From the NCBI GenBank assembly GCA_024275295.1, contig JAJRZI010000101.1, forward strand, positions 1 through 33,946: 33,946 nucleotides of DNA. Direction: 5' to 3'. The first letter of the stretch is position 1. Every line of letters starts with the position of its first letter. A program made the translations under genes and the position numbers. This DNA comes from Gammaproteobacteria bacterium. GTDB lineage: Bacteria > Pseudomonadota > Gammaproteobacteria > Chromatiales > Chromatiaceae. Under the pieces are notes generated by a model. The model searched no databases. It saw only the letters and a program-made list of their open reading frames with translations, and had not been told where the DNA came from. Positions 27,077-33,946 of this stretch are shown piece after piece.

Positions 27077-27225
27077 CGTTTCTTTCGAAGTTGGTTGTTG
27101 TTTTTTAAGTGTGATTAAAAACAAATTATTGATGGCTTCAGCTAGCGCTTACCACATGCTTAAAGAATTACCTTCACTGCTTTAAAAATATATTCCCATC
27201 CCTTATCCCTTGGGGTAGAAAAGAA

Positions 27226-28590
27226 ATGTCAAATGTAAAAACGCATAAAGTAGAACAATTGGTCATGGCGGCAGTAGGATTTTTCTGGTGCTTCCTGATG
27301 TGGTTTGCCAGTGCCGCGTTTGTTCCCACGATCGCTTCCGAATTTGGACTCGGTATCAAAGGCGTCGCGCTGCTTGCCAGTTCCGCCATCTGGACGGCTC
27401 CAATTGCGAGGCCATTAGCGGGCTGGGCGGCGGATAAGTTTGGTGCGCCGAAGGCCTTTGTGTTGATTCTGGTGGTAACTGGTGGGTTTAGTATCCTATC
27501 AGGGCATGCCGATACGTTGGCACCCGCGGTTGGTATATCTGAGTATCAGTTTCTGTTCTGGACGCGAGTTGTTGTGGCAACGGCCGGTATTGCATTCGTT
27601 GTGGGTATCCAGCATGTAGCGCAATGGTTTGAGTCTGAAGAGATGGGCGCGGCTGAGGGCCTTTACGCAGGGACTGGTAACGTAGGTGCAGGTGTGGGGG
27701 CGTTGATGTTGCCGCGGATATATGGTCTTGATTACCATTCGGCCTTTGTGCATCTTGGTATCGTTGCATTCATCATCGCGGCATGGATACTGTTCAGGGG
27801 TGTGGCGGCCAAGAGTATCGAGCAGGCAGCAATGGCCAAGAAGACGGCGACCTTTAAGGACACCTGCTTCATCTGGACCCGCCATGCAGCGATTGCGCTA
27901 ATGTTTGCGTATGCCATGTGCTTTGGTCTTGAGATTGGCATGAACGCCTGGCTGCCGGGTTATTATAAACTAGGCTTCGCTGAGGCCATTAAATCACTTG
28001 GTTTTGAGAGTCTGGTTGATGTACAGATTGCGGCGGGTTCGTTTGCTGCGGTACAGTCATTCAATGCTTCGCTCTTTCGTCCATTCTCGGGCTGGATCTC
28101 AGATATCTGGCAGAGAAACAGATGGACACCGTTTCCGCTGGTATCCAAGAAACTCTACTATGCGCCACGTATTCACTTCCTGCTGTTTGCGTTGCTCTCC
28201 ATTACCATCACCATGATTTTGCTTACAGTTGCAGGCATGACGGGGCATCTGGTTTGGTCGGTACTCTTCCTGGCTCTGTTCGGTATTACGGTAAGCTTTG
28301 GTACGGGTGGAACATTCGCTATCGTTCCATTGATGTTTAAAGAGCGTCCAGGTACCGCTACCGGCTTTATTGGTGGTGTCTCCTGTGCGGGTGGTATCGT
28401 CTATCCACTTATCTATGGTCAGGCTGCCGGCTGGTTCCCAGAGGGTGGCATCCACATGGGTTATGCGCTTGTTGCGGTTTTCATGTTCATCCCATTCATC
28501 ATCTATTACCTTTGGGCCATGCATTGGGATATTCATCCAGAGGATCACGGCTTTGGCAGCAAAGAGAAATGGTTGGGCGAAAAGTCCTAA
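27226..28590 (+). CDS. narK1: NarK1-type nitrate/nitrite transporter (MFS)
   Basis: A 454-residue twelve-helix major facilitator protein. Nitrate-signature-like Gly-rich segments: GLYAGTGNVGAGVGALMLPR and GTGGTFAIVPLMFKERPGTA, the latter in the second half, with ATGFIGGVSCAGGIVYPLIYG. The N-terminal half has the MFS motif AGWAADKFGAPKAF. The protein is distinct in length and sequence from NarK2 at 30109; NarK1-type proteins are thought to be nitrate/proton symporters and NarK2-type nitrate/nitrite antiporters. Ribosome site is weak. It probably heads a transcript including the three small genes downstream. Confidence 0.9.
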   Translation: MSNVKTHKVEQLVMAAVGFFWCFLMWFASAAFVPTIASEFGLGIKGVALLASSAIWTAPIARPLAGWAADKFGAPKAFVLILVVTGGFSILSGHADTLAPAVGISEYQFLFWTRVVVATAGIAFVVGIQHVAQWFESEEMGAAEGLYAGTGNVGAGVGALMLPRIYGLDYHSAFVHLGIVAFIIAAWILFRGVAAKSIEQAAMAKKTATFKDTCFIWTRHAAIALMFAYAMCFGLEIGMNAWLPGYYKLGFAEAIKSLGFESLVDVQIAAGSFAAVQSFNASLFRPFSGWISDIWQRNRWTPFPLVSKKLYYAPRIHFLLFALLSITITMILLTVAGMTGHLVWSVLFLALFGITVSFGTGGTFAIVPLMFKERPGTATGFIGGVSCAGGIVYPLIYGQAAGWFPEGGIHMGYALVAVFMFIPFIIYYLWAMHWDIHPEDHGFGSKEKWLGEKS

Positions 28591-28649
28591 GTTATTGATT
28601 GCCGTAATCAACGTTAACAATTGTTGAAGAATAAATAGAGGTAAATATT

Positions 28650-28931
28650 ATGGGTGGCCACGCAGAACCTGATGAGTCATATGTATACGAGCCATGGTAC
28701 AAATACGGGATCTATTTCCTGTTCTTTGAGGCGGCTATTGCCGTTGGTGTAACAGTCTACTCACTTTCTATGGGGTTTTCTGGGCAGACGGTGCAGTTCA
28801 AAAAGAAGATGGTTCATAAAGCGCCGAAAGCTGTGCAGCAGCAGAAAGAGCAAACACCTGTCGAGCAGAAGTGCCAGGCGCTTGAGCAGCATTTGCGGGA
28901 AGAGTGTTTGCGAGCGGCAGGGTCTAAGTAG
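28650..28931 (+). CDS. Small single-span membrane protein of the nar locus, family not recognised
   Basis: 93 residues: a short acidic N-terminus (MGGHAEPDESYVYEPWYKYG), one transmembrane helix (about 20-45, IYFLFFEAAIAVGVTVYSLS) and a Lys/Gln-rich cytoplasmic or periplasmic tail with two Cys (near 75 and 86) in KCQALEQHLREECLRAAG. GAGG ribosome site 8 bases before ATG. I do not recognise a family. Its placement between narK1 and a stress-protein gene suggests an accessory to transport or respiration, but that is only context. Confidence 0.7.
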   Translation: MGGHAEPDESYVYEPWYKYGIYFLFFEAAIAVGVTVYSLSMGFSGQTVQFKKKMVHKAPKAVQQQKEQTPVEQKCQALEQHLREECLRAAGSK

Positions 28932-29007
28932 TAGCTGTTGCTAATGTTGCGAGTGGCAACAGAACTTGTACTGAAATCAATTTGATGTGGAAAAGAGATC
29001 GAAAACT

Positions 29008-29454
29008 ATGGCGACATTCAAAAAGATTCTAGTTCCTTACTACGGGTCACAGGCGTGTAAGAGAGCAGCCGAAAAGGCAATGGAGCTAGCCAAAGAGGAG
29101 GGGGCTGAGCTGATAGGTCTAAAGGTTATTTCATTTTCCTTTGAGACAATTGTTCCTTCAGATAACCTCTGGGAGGCAATCAGAGAGGATCTTCAAGAGA
29201 AGGCAAAAGCTACGCTTGCTGATCTTGAAGCTATGGCGAAGGAGCGCGATCTGGAGATCAAGCTCGAGATTCGGGAAGGCGGTATTGCAGCGGAGGTTGT
29301 TGCGCTAGCCAATGAGATAGGCGCCGATCTGATCGTGATGTCATTGGGTAGTCGGGTTAAGCGCTTGGGCGGCTTTTTGGGTAAAGGCCAACAGAGGATA
29401 AGCGTACGTACCCTGGTTAGTGAGGCCCCTTGTCCTGTGATGTTCTTAAGCTAA
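29008..29454 (+). CDS. Universal stress protein (UspA family)
   Basis: 148 residues from ATG 29008 (MATFKKILVPYYGSQACKRA), the usual Usp start; an in-frame GTG at 28987 would add 7 residues without benefit. The Usp fold is recognisable from KKILVPYYGS, a mid helix, and ADLIVMSLGSRVKRLGGFLG ... VSEAPCPVMFLS, the nucleotide-binding and C-terminal strands (G-x-x-G / G-S variant). UspA proteins bind ATP or AMP; those in nar loci are thought to act under anaerobic stress. The gene for a 51-residue membrane protein starts 4 bases after its stop. Confidence 0.85.
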   Translation: MATFKKILVPYYGSQACKRAAEKAMELAKEEGAELIGLKVISFSFETIVPSDNLWEAIREDLQEKAKATLADLEAMAKERDLEIKLEIREGGIAAEVVALANEIGADLIVMSLGSRVKRLGGFLGKGQQRISVRTLVSEAPCPVMFLS

Positions 29455-29457
29455 ATC

Positions 29458-29613
29458 ATGTCGGATAAGGATTTAGTTAAGATTGAGCAGTATATCCCGA
29501 TTGTTGCGGGAGTAGGATTGGTTGGCCTGGTGGTTAGCTTAATTCTACTCTCGGACTATTCGGAGCCGTTGTTGAATTTGGTAAGAGAGTACCTGAAACA
29601 TTTTTCATCCTAG
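29458..29613 (+). CDS. Short single-span membrane protein downstream of the Usp gene
   Basis: 51 residues: MSDKDLVKIEQYIPIVAGVG, then hydrophobic LVGLVVSLILL and a polar tail SDYSEPLLNLVREYLKHFSS. One helix spans the membrane. ATG lies 3 bases after the Usp stop, so translation is likely coupled. No family recognised. Confidence 0.6.
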   Translation: MSDKDLVKIEQYIPIVAGVGLVGLVVSLILLSDYSEPLLNLVREYLKHFSS

Positions 29614-29832
29614 AAGATGAGTAGTTACGAAAAGTGCAAAGAGCGGGTTGCTGATTCATTTAACCGAATAATTTAAAGACTATTGCTGCTCATAGAGCAG
29701 CTGAAAATAGTTTGCAGTGTTAATTTGGAGTGGTGCCGTTGTGCGCATAATCTTTGGCAATATCTTCTGGGTAGTCGGTATCGGAAGTATTTAAACTATT
29801 CTAAGGAATTTTTTTTGCTTAAGTTAAGTTTT

Positions 29833-29846
29833 ATGATCTAGATCAT
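29833..29846. promoter_or_regulatory. Perfect palindrome ATGATCTAGATCAT, FNR-like second site
   Basis: The 14 bases are fully self-complementary and contain TGAT-N4-ATCA, the inner core of an FNR site. Its centre is 17 bases upstream of the FNR-like box at 29850-29863, so two dimers could bind on nearly the same helix face. Confidence 0.5.
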
Positions 29847-29849
29847 TTT

Positions 29850-29890
29850 TTGATGTAGGTCATGGGTTGTAAAGTGCGGTTGTATATAAA
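29850..29890 (+). promoter_or_regulatory. FNR-like box and -10 element of narK2
   Basis: TTGATGTAGGTCAT (29850-29863) matches TTGAT-N4-ATCAA in 8 of 10 positions. With its centre at -41.5 the start would be near 29898, and TATATAAA at 29883-29890 falls at -10. This is the arrangement of an FNR-activated class II promoter. Confidence 0.65.
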
Positions 29891-30108
29891 CTATCTGCGC
29901 TGTTGCAAGTGACCAGGCAAGAAGTCATATTTGAATAGTTTATTTTATCGATACCATTTAATGCAGTTGGATCCCCGGTTTGGTGAGGCTTTCAGGCATT
30001 CATCGATATGGCGACTCCCTATTAGTGCAATGTGTATCAATGTGATAGTTGATATTTTTGATCCACCAAAATCGAGTGGAAACTTAAAACATTTACGAGG
30101 CTGAATAA

Positions 30109-31719
30109 ATGTCTGATATTAAAGAATGGAATGTGGAGGATGAAGCATTCTGGGAACGAGAGGGAAAGAAGGTTGCTAATCGCAATCTTTGGATATCCAT
30201 ACCAAGTCTGCTCGTCGGATTCGCGGTATGGCTCTACTGGGGCATTATTACCGTACAGATGCTCAATCTAGGGTTTCCATTTCAGAAATCCGAACTTTTT
30301 ACGCTGATGGCTATTGCAGGTTTTACCGGCGCAACACTGCGTATCCCCAGTAGCTTTTTTATCCGTATTGCTGGCGGACGTAATACCATCTTTTTCACTA
30401 CGGCACTGCTGATGGTGCCGGCAGCCGGCGCGGGTATTGCGCTGCAGGATGCGAACACCCCGCTTTGGGTCTTCCAGTGTCTGGCTTTTCTCTCGGGTTT
30501 TGGTGGTGGTAACTTTGCCTCATCAATGTCCAACATCAGTTTCTTCTTCCCGAAAAAGCAGCAGGGTCTGGCGCTTGGTTTGAATGCTGGTCTGGGTAAT
30601 GCCGGTGTGACCACCATGCAGATTATGGTGCCCTTGGCCATGACCATGGGGCTTTTCGGTGGCGACTCCATGACACTGCAGAGTACCTCTGGTACGTTGA
30701 TCGGCAAGATTACAGCGGGTACAGAGACCTATCTGCAAAATGCGGGTTTTGTCTGGTTGGTTTTTCTGATCCCACTGGCCATTGCGGGTTGGTTCGGTAT
30801 GAATAACCTTCGTACCGAGCATGTTTCGCCATATATCGGTTCGCCTATTGGCGCATTTGGTAAAATTACTGGCTTGCTGATCCTTGGTTTTATCGGCGCA
30901 GCTGCTGGCCTCTATATCATTCTGCCTGCTCCGGTTGGAATAGGTGCACCGAACTGGGCCAAGTGGCCGGTGATCCTCTTCGTGCTCTTCTTCGTGGTTA
31001 TGATGATGAAGATGGTTCCGGGCGATATCAAACCGAACCTGGCGCGTCAGTTTAAGATCTTCCACAACAAGCATACATGGATCATGAGCATCATCTACGT
31101 CATGACCTTTGGTAGTTTTATCGGCTACGCTGCGGGTTTCCCACTCTCTATCAAGGTGGTCTTCGGCTTCCAGCACCTTCCCACTGATGTGGCGGGTGTA
31201 TTGAGTCATGCAACGAAAAACCCGGATGGCCCATCTGCACTGACCTATGCCTGGATGGGGCCTTTTATCGGTGCCTTCATTCGCCCTGTCGGCGGCTGGA
31301 TTGCTGATAAGGTTGGTGGAGCCAAGGTAACCCATTGGGTTTCGATCACCATGATCGGCAGCGCATTGGGTGTTGCTTACTTCATGAAGGCGGCTTACGC
31401 CTCTGCAACACCACAGGACTTCTTCTGGCCTTTCTTCCTGCTCTTCCTGCTGCTGTTTGCAGCAACCGGCATCGGTAACGGCTCTACCTTCCGTACCATC
31501 GCCATGGTGTTCGATAAAGAGCAGGCTGGCCCGGTACTTGGGTGGACCTCTGCCGTTGCCGCTTACGGTGCCTTTATCATCCCGAAGGTGTTTGGTGAGC
31601 AGATCAAATTGACCACACCTGAGAATGCTTTGTACGGCTTTGCGGTCTTCTACTTTGTTTGCCTGGTTCTGAACTGGTGGTACTACCTGGGACCCAAGCG
31701 GGAATATGACAACCCATAG
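30109..31719 (+). CDS. narK2: NarK2-type nitrate/nitrite transporter (MFS)
   Basis: A 536-residue major facilitator protein with twelve or more helices. Nitrate signatures are FGGGNFASSMSNISFFFPKK (first half) and GIGNGSTFRTIAMVFDKEQA (second half), with GLALGLNAGLGNAGV after the first, typical of NarK2/NNP-family proteins. It has a longer central loop than NarK1. Likely nitrate uptake and nitrite export. It is followed by a strong terminator and then narG, so it may be expressed more strongly than narG from its own FNR-type promoter. Confidence 0.93.
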   Translation: MSDIKEWNVEDEAFWEREGKKVANRNLWISIPSLLVGFAVWLYWGIITVQMLNLGFPFQKSELFTLMAIAGFTGATLRIPSSFFIRIAGGRNTIFFTTALLMVPAAGAGIALQDANTPLWVFQCLAFLSGFGGGNFASSMSNISFFFPKKQQGLALGLNAGLGNAGVTTMQIMVPLAMTMGLFGGDSMTLQSTSGTLIGKITAGTETYLQNAGFVWLVFLIPLAIAGWFGMNNLRTEHVSPYIGSPIGAFGKITGLLILGFIGAAAGLYIILPAPVGIGAPNWAKWPVILFVLFFVVMMMKMVPGDIKPNLARQFKIFHNKHTWIMSIIYVMTFGSFIGYAAGFPLSIKVVFGFQHLPTDVAGVLSHATKNPDGPSALTYAWMGPFIGAFIRPVGGWIADKVGGAKVTHWVSITMIGSALGVAYFMKAAYASATPQDFFWPFFLLFLLLFAATGIGNGSTFRTIAMVFDKEQAGPVLGWTSAVAAYGAFIIPKVFGEQIKLTTPENALYGFAVFYFVCLVLNWWYYLGPKREYDNP

Positions 31720-31734
31720 CATTAACTGCTGAGG

Positions 31735-31768
31735 AAAGCGGCAACAATTTCGATTGTTGCCGCTTTTT
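31735..31768 (+). terminator. Strong rho-independent terminator between narK2 and narG
   Basis: AAAGCGGCAACAAT (31735-31748), loop TTCG (31749-31752) and ATTGTTGCCGCTTT (31753-31766) form a perfect 14-bp stem with a UUCG tetraloop, followed by TT. It lies 15 bases after the narK2 stop and 76 bases before the narG ATG, so narG must either rely on read-through or have its own promoter in that short gap. Confidence 0.9.
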
Positions 31769-31844
31769 GCAGCTTTAGAGTTCGAAAAACACACATGAAA
31801 AATATGTTTCTACAAGCGCATAGTCAAATGAGAGGTTACAAATT

Positions 31845-33946
31845 ATGAGTCACTTCATTGACCGTCTACGATTCTTTTCGAAGACGCCCGAAACCTTTTC
31901 CAAGGGGCACGGCATAGTGACCAACGATGATAGGGCATGGGAGGATACCTATCGCAATCGTTGGCGTCACGATAAGGTTGTTCGTTCTACTCACGGTGTA
32001 AACTGCACCGGTGGTTGTTCCTGGAAGATTTTTGTCAAGAATGGTCTGGTTGCTTATGAGATGCAGCAGACGGATTACCCGCGCACCCGTGACGATCTGC
32101 CTAACCATGAGCCTCGTGGTTGTCAGCGCGGTGCCAGCTTCTCATGGTATCTCTATAGCCCGCACCGCATTAAATACCCGCTGATGCGTGGTCGTTTGAT
32201 GGAGCTTTACCGCGCTGAGCGTGCTGCTGGACAAGATCCGGTTGAAGCATGGGCCTCTCTTCAGGCAGACCCTGCCAAGCGTAAAAAATATACTGCTGTT
32301 CGTGGTCTGGGTGGCTTTGTTCGCAGTGACTGGAATGAAGTAACCGAACTCATTGCGGCAGCAAACGTTTATACCATTAAGAAATGGGGTCCTGATCGCA
32401 TCTATGGATTCTCTCCGATTCCTGCGATGTCAATGATCAGCTATGCAGCTGGCTCACGTTACCTTTCACTGATCGGTGGCGCTTGTGGCTCTTTCTATGA
32501 CTGGTATTGCGATCTACCAGCTGCATCACCACAGGTTTGGGGTGAGCAGACTGACGTGCCTGAAGCGGCCGATTGGTATAACTCAAAATACATCATCATC
32601 TGTGGTGCCAACCTGCCGATGACCCGTACACCAGATGCCCACTTTGCAATTGAGTCTCGTTATAACGGTACCAAGATTGTCTCTATGGCGCCTGATTATG
32701 CTGAGTTCGTAAAGTTTGCTGATCTGTGGATGCCGGTTAAACAGGGTCATGACTCAGCCGCCTTCATGTGCATGACGCATGTGGCACTGAATGAGTTCCA
32801 TGTTAAGAAGCAAGATCCATACTTCATGGAATATACGCGCACCTATACTGATCTGCCGATGCAGGTCATTATGCGTAAAGATGGTGACCGCTACGTTTCT
32901 GACCGTTTCCTCCGTGCGTCAGATTTTGACAAGAACATGGGTGAAACCAATAACCCTGAGTGGAAAACGGTTGTTTATGATGCCAAAACCAAGGCATTTG
33001 TTGTGCCTAACGGCTCAGTCGGTTTTCGCTGGGGTGAAGAGGGCAAATGGAATGTTCTGCCTAAGAATTCAGCAGACCAGTCGGATATCGAAGCTGAATT
33101 GACCTGCATTGAATCCAGCGATGATGTAATAACCGTAACCTTCCCTCACTTTGCTCCTGGTGAAGACGATACCATTCAGCGCAATGTTCCTGTGCGTAAA
33201 CTGACTATCGATGGTGAAGAGGTATTGGTTGCCACTGTCTATGATATGACAATTGCGCAGTACGGTATTGATCGTGGTCTTGGTGACAATCTTGCTACCG
33301 GCTATGACGACGCCTCTATTGCATACACTCCAGCATGGGGTGAAAAGGTTTGTGGTGTTCGAGCTGATTTGCTTGAGCGTACCGGTCGTGAATTTGCTGA
33401 TAACGCCTCTAAGACCCGTGGTAAATCCATGGTTATCATGGGTGCAGCTATCAACCACTGGTACCACAATGATCTGGGTTACCGCAGTATCATGAACCTG
33501 CTGCATATCTGTGGTTGTGTTGGTCAGACAGGTGGTGGTTGGGCTCACTATGTGGGTCAAGAGAAGCTGCGTCCACAAGCTGGTTGGGCTCCTGTAGCCT
33601 TTGCACTTGATTGGCATCGTCCACCTCGTCACATGAACAGTACCACCTACTGGTACTTCCATACTGATCAGTGGCGTTATGAGAAGGTTGAAGCCGATGA
33701 TGTCATGGGTGCTACCGCTAAAGGTAAGTACAAAGGCTATCAGTTGGGCGATTACAACGTTGTTTCTCAGCGTCTGGGTTGGTTACCTTCAGCACCACAC
33801 TTCAACAAGAATCCTCTGGATATTGTCGAGGCTGCGGAAAAGGCAGGCGCAACCGATGAAGCGGGTGTGGCCAGCTACATGGTCGATCAGCTCAAGAGCG
33901 GCGATCTGGCCTTTGCCTGTGAAGATATTGATGCGGAAGAGAACCA
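31845..33946 (+). CDS. narG: Respiratory nitrate reductase alpha subunit, 5' part (runs off the right edge)
   Basis: ATG 31845, with GAGAGG about 9 bases upstream, opens a frame that stays open for 700 codons to the window end; the family is about 1,220-1,250 residues. The FS0 iron-sulfur ligands are His50, Cys54, Cys58 and Cys93 (THGVNCTGGCSWK ... RGCQRGASFSWY). The molybdenum ligand is Asp223 (FYDWYCDLPAASPQ), equivalent to E. coli Asp222. Further conserved blocks: WGEQTDVPEAADWYNS, NNPEWKTVVYD and GCVGQTGGGWAHYVGQEKLR. It reduces nitrate to nitrite at a Mo-bis-MGD centre on the cytoplasmic side; narHJI are expected to the right. Confidence 0.98.
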   Translation, partial: MSHFIDRLRFFSKTPETFSKGHGIVTNDDRAWEDTYRNRWRHDKVVRSTHGVNCTGGCSWKIFVKNGLVAYEMQQTDYPRTRDDLPNHEPRGCQRGASFSWYLYSPHRIKYPLMRGRLMELYRAERAAGQDPVEAWASLQADPAKRKKYTAVRGLGGFVRSDWNEVTELIAAANVYTIKKWGPDRIYGFSPIPAMSMISYAAGSRYLSLIGGACGSFYDWYCDLPAASPQVWGEQTDVPEAADWYNSKYIIICGANLPMTRTPDAHFAIESRYNGTKIVSMAPDYAEFVKFADLWMPVKQGHDSAAFMCMTHVALNEFHVKKQDPYFMEYTRTYTDLPMQVIMRKDGDRYVSDRFLRASDFDKNMGETNNPEWKTVVYDAKTKAFVVPNGSVGFRWGEEGKWNVLPKNSADQSDIEAELTCIESSDDVITVTFPHFAPGEDDTIQRNVPVRKLTIDGEEVLVATVYDMTIAQYGIDRGLGDNLATGYDDASIAYTPAWGEKVCGVRADLLERTGREFADNASKTRGKSMVIMGAAINHWYHNDLGYRSIMNLLHICGCVGQTGGGWAHYVGQEKLRPQAGWAPVAFALDWHRPPRHMNSTTYWYFHTDQWRYEKVEADDVMGATAKGKYKGYQLGDYNVVSQRLGWLPSAPHFNKNPLDIVEAAEKAGATDEAGVASYMVDQLKSGDLAFACEDIDAEEN

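Larger units (their letters stand above)
26753..27225. other. narK1 upstream region
   Basis: 473 AT-rich bases with no gene. They hold a direct-repeat array (26807-26978), an FNR-like box with promoter (27037-27076) and an untranslated leader of about 140 bases before narK1. Such a long regulatory region suits a promoter integrating oxygen and nitrate signals. Confidence 0.6.
29614..30108. other. narK2 upstream region
   Basis: 495 bases without a secure gene. They contain a 7-bp hairpin (29685-29701), a 17-codon GTG frame (29741-29794), a 14-bp perfect palindrome and an FNR-like box (29833-29863), and a small dyad TATCA-ATG-TGATA near 30026-30038. The narK2 leader is about 200 bases if transcription starts near 29898. 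Confidence 0.55.

Noticed and set aside
30523-31794. Long open frame antisense to narK2 (minus strand)
   Set aside because: Shadow of the strongly supported transporter; no domain features.

Overview
The window looks like chromosomal DNA of a gammaproteobacterium able to respire nitrate. The evidence is the classic gammaproteobacterial gene order on the minus strand (cutA-dsbD-aroQ-accB-accC-prmA, then dusB-fis-purH), the fxsA/groESL neighbourhood, LpxA (Gram-negative outer membrane) and a narK-narK-narG locus. Genus cannot be fixed from this sequence alone; a sulfur-oxidising or symbiotic relative is possible but is only a guess.

Layout. (1) 1-3810, plus strand: the tail of an IS630-like transposase, an AT-rich spacer, then a four-gene accessory cassette. 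The cassette holds a Tat-type secreted Cys-containing protein, a PqqD-like peptide-binding protein, an HPr-kinase-like kinase and a nucleotidyltransferase. It matches the poorly understood 'HPr-rel-A' arrangement and is the most novel system here. (2) 3831-15978, minus strand: housekeeping genes read right to left as cutA, dsbD, aroQ, accB, accC, prmA, a DUF3426 zinc-ribbon membrane protein, dusB, fis, purH, an lpxA gene away from its usual operon, purD and a VanZ-like gene. Three inverted repeats lie in the intergenic gaps. (3) 16117-21416: fxsA, then an inserted minus-strand PAS-GAF-PAS-GGDEF-EAL gene broken by one TGA, then groES-groEL behind a perfect CIRCE operator. (4) 21488-25448: ilvB without an adjacent ilvN, then a siroheme nitrite/sulfite reductase reading frame interrupted by two in-frame stops. 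(5) 25782-33946: a Crp/Fnr regulator, a DUF2892 gene split at a poly-A tract, narK1, two small membrane proteins and a universal stress protein, narK2, a strong terminator and the first 700 codons of narG. FNR-like boxes precede both narK genes, and an array of NarL-heptamer-like direct repeats precedes narK1.

How the parts work together. Region 5 is an anaerobic nitrate uptake and respiration module: the transporters feed the cytoplasmic NarG catalytic subunit, and the promoters carry oxygen- and possibly nitrate-responsive sites. Regions 2-4 are mostly core metabolism: fatty-acid initiation, purine synthesis, periplasmic disulfide reduction and protein folding. A recurrent oddity is recent-looking gene damage: in-frame stops at 2731, 17962, 23649 and 24489 and a probable one-base deletion at 26541-26546, each inside an otherwise intact reading frame. 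Either this lineage is losing accessory genes or the sequence carries point errors; raw reads would decide.
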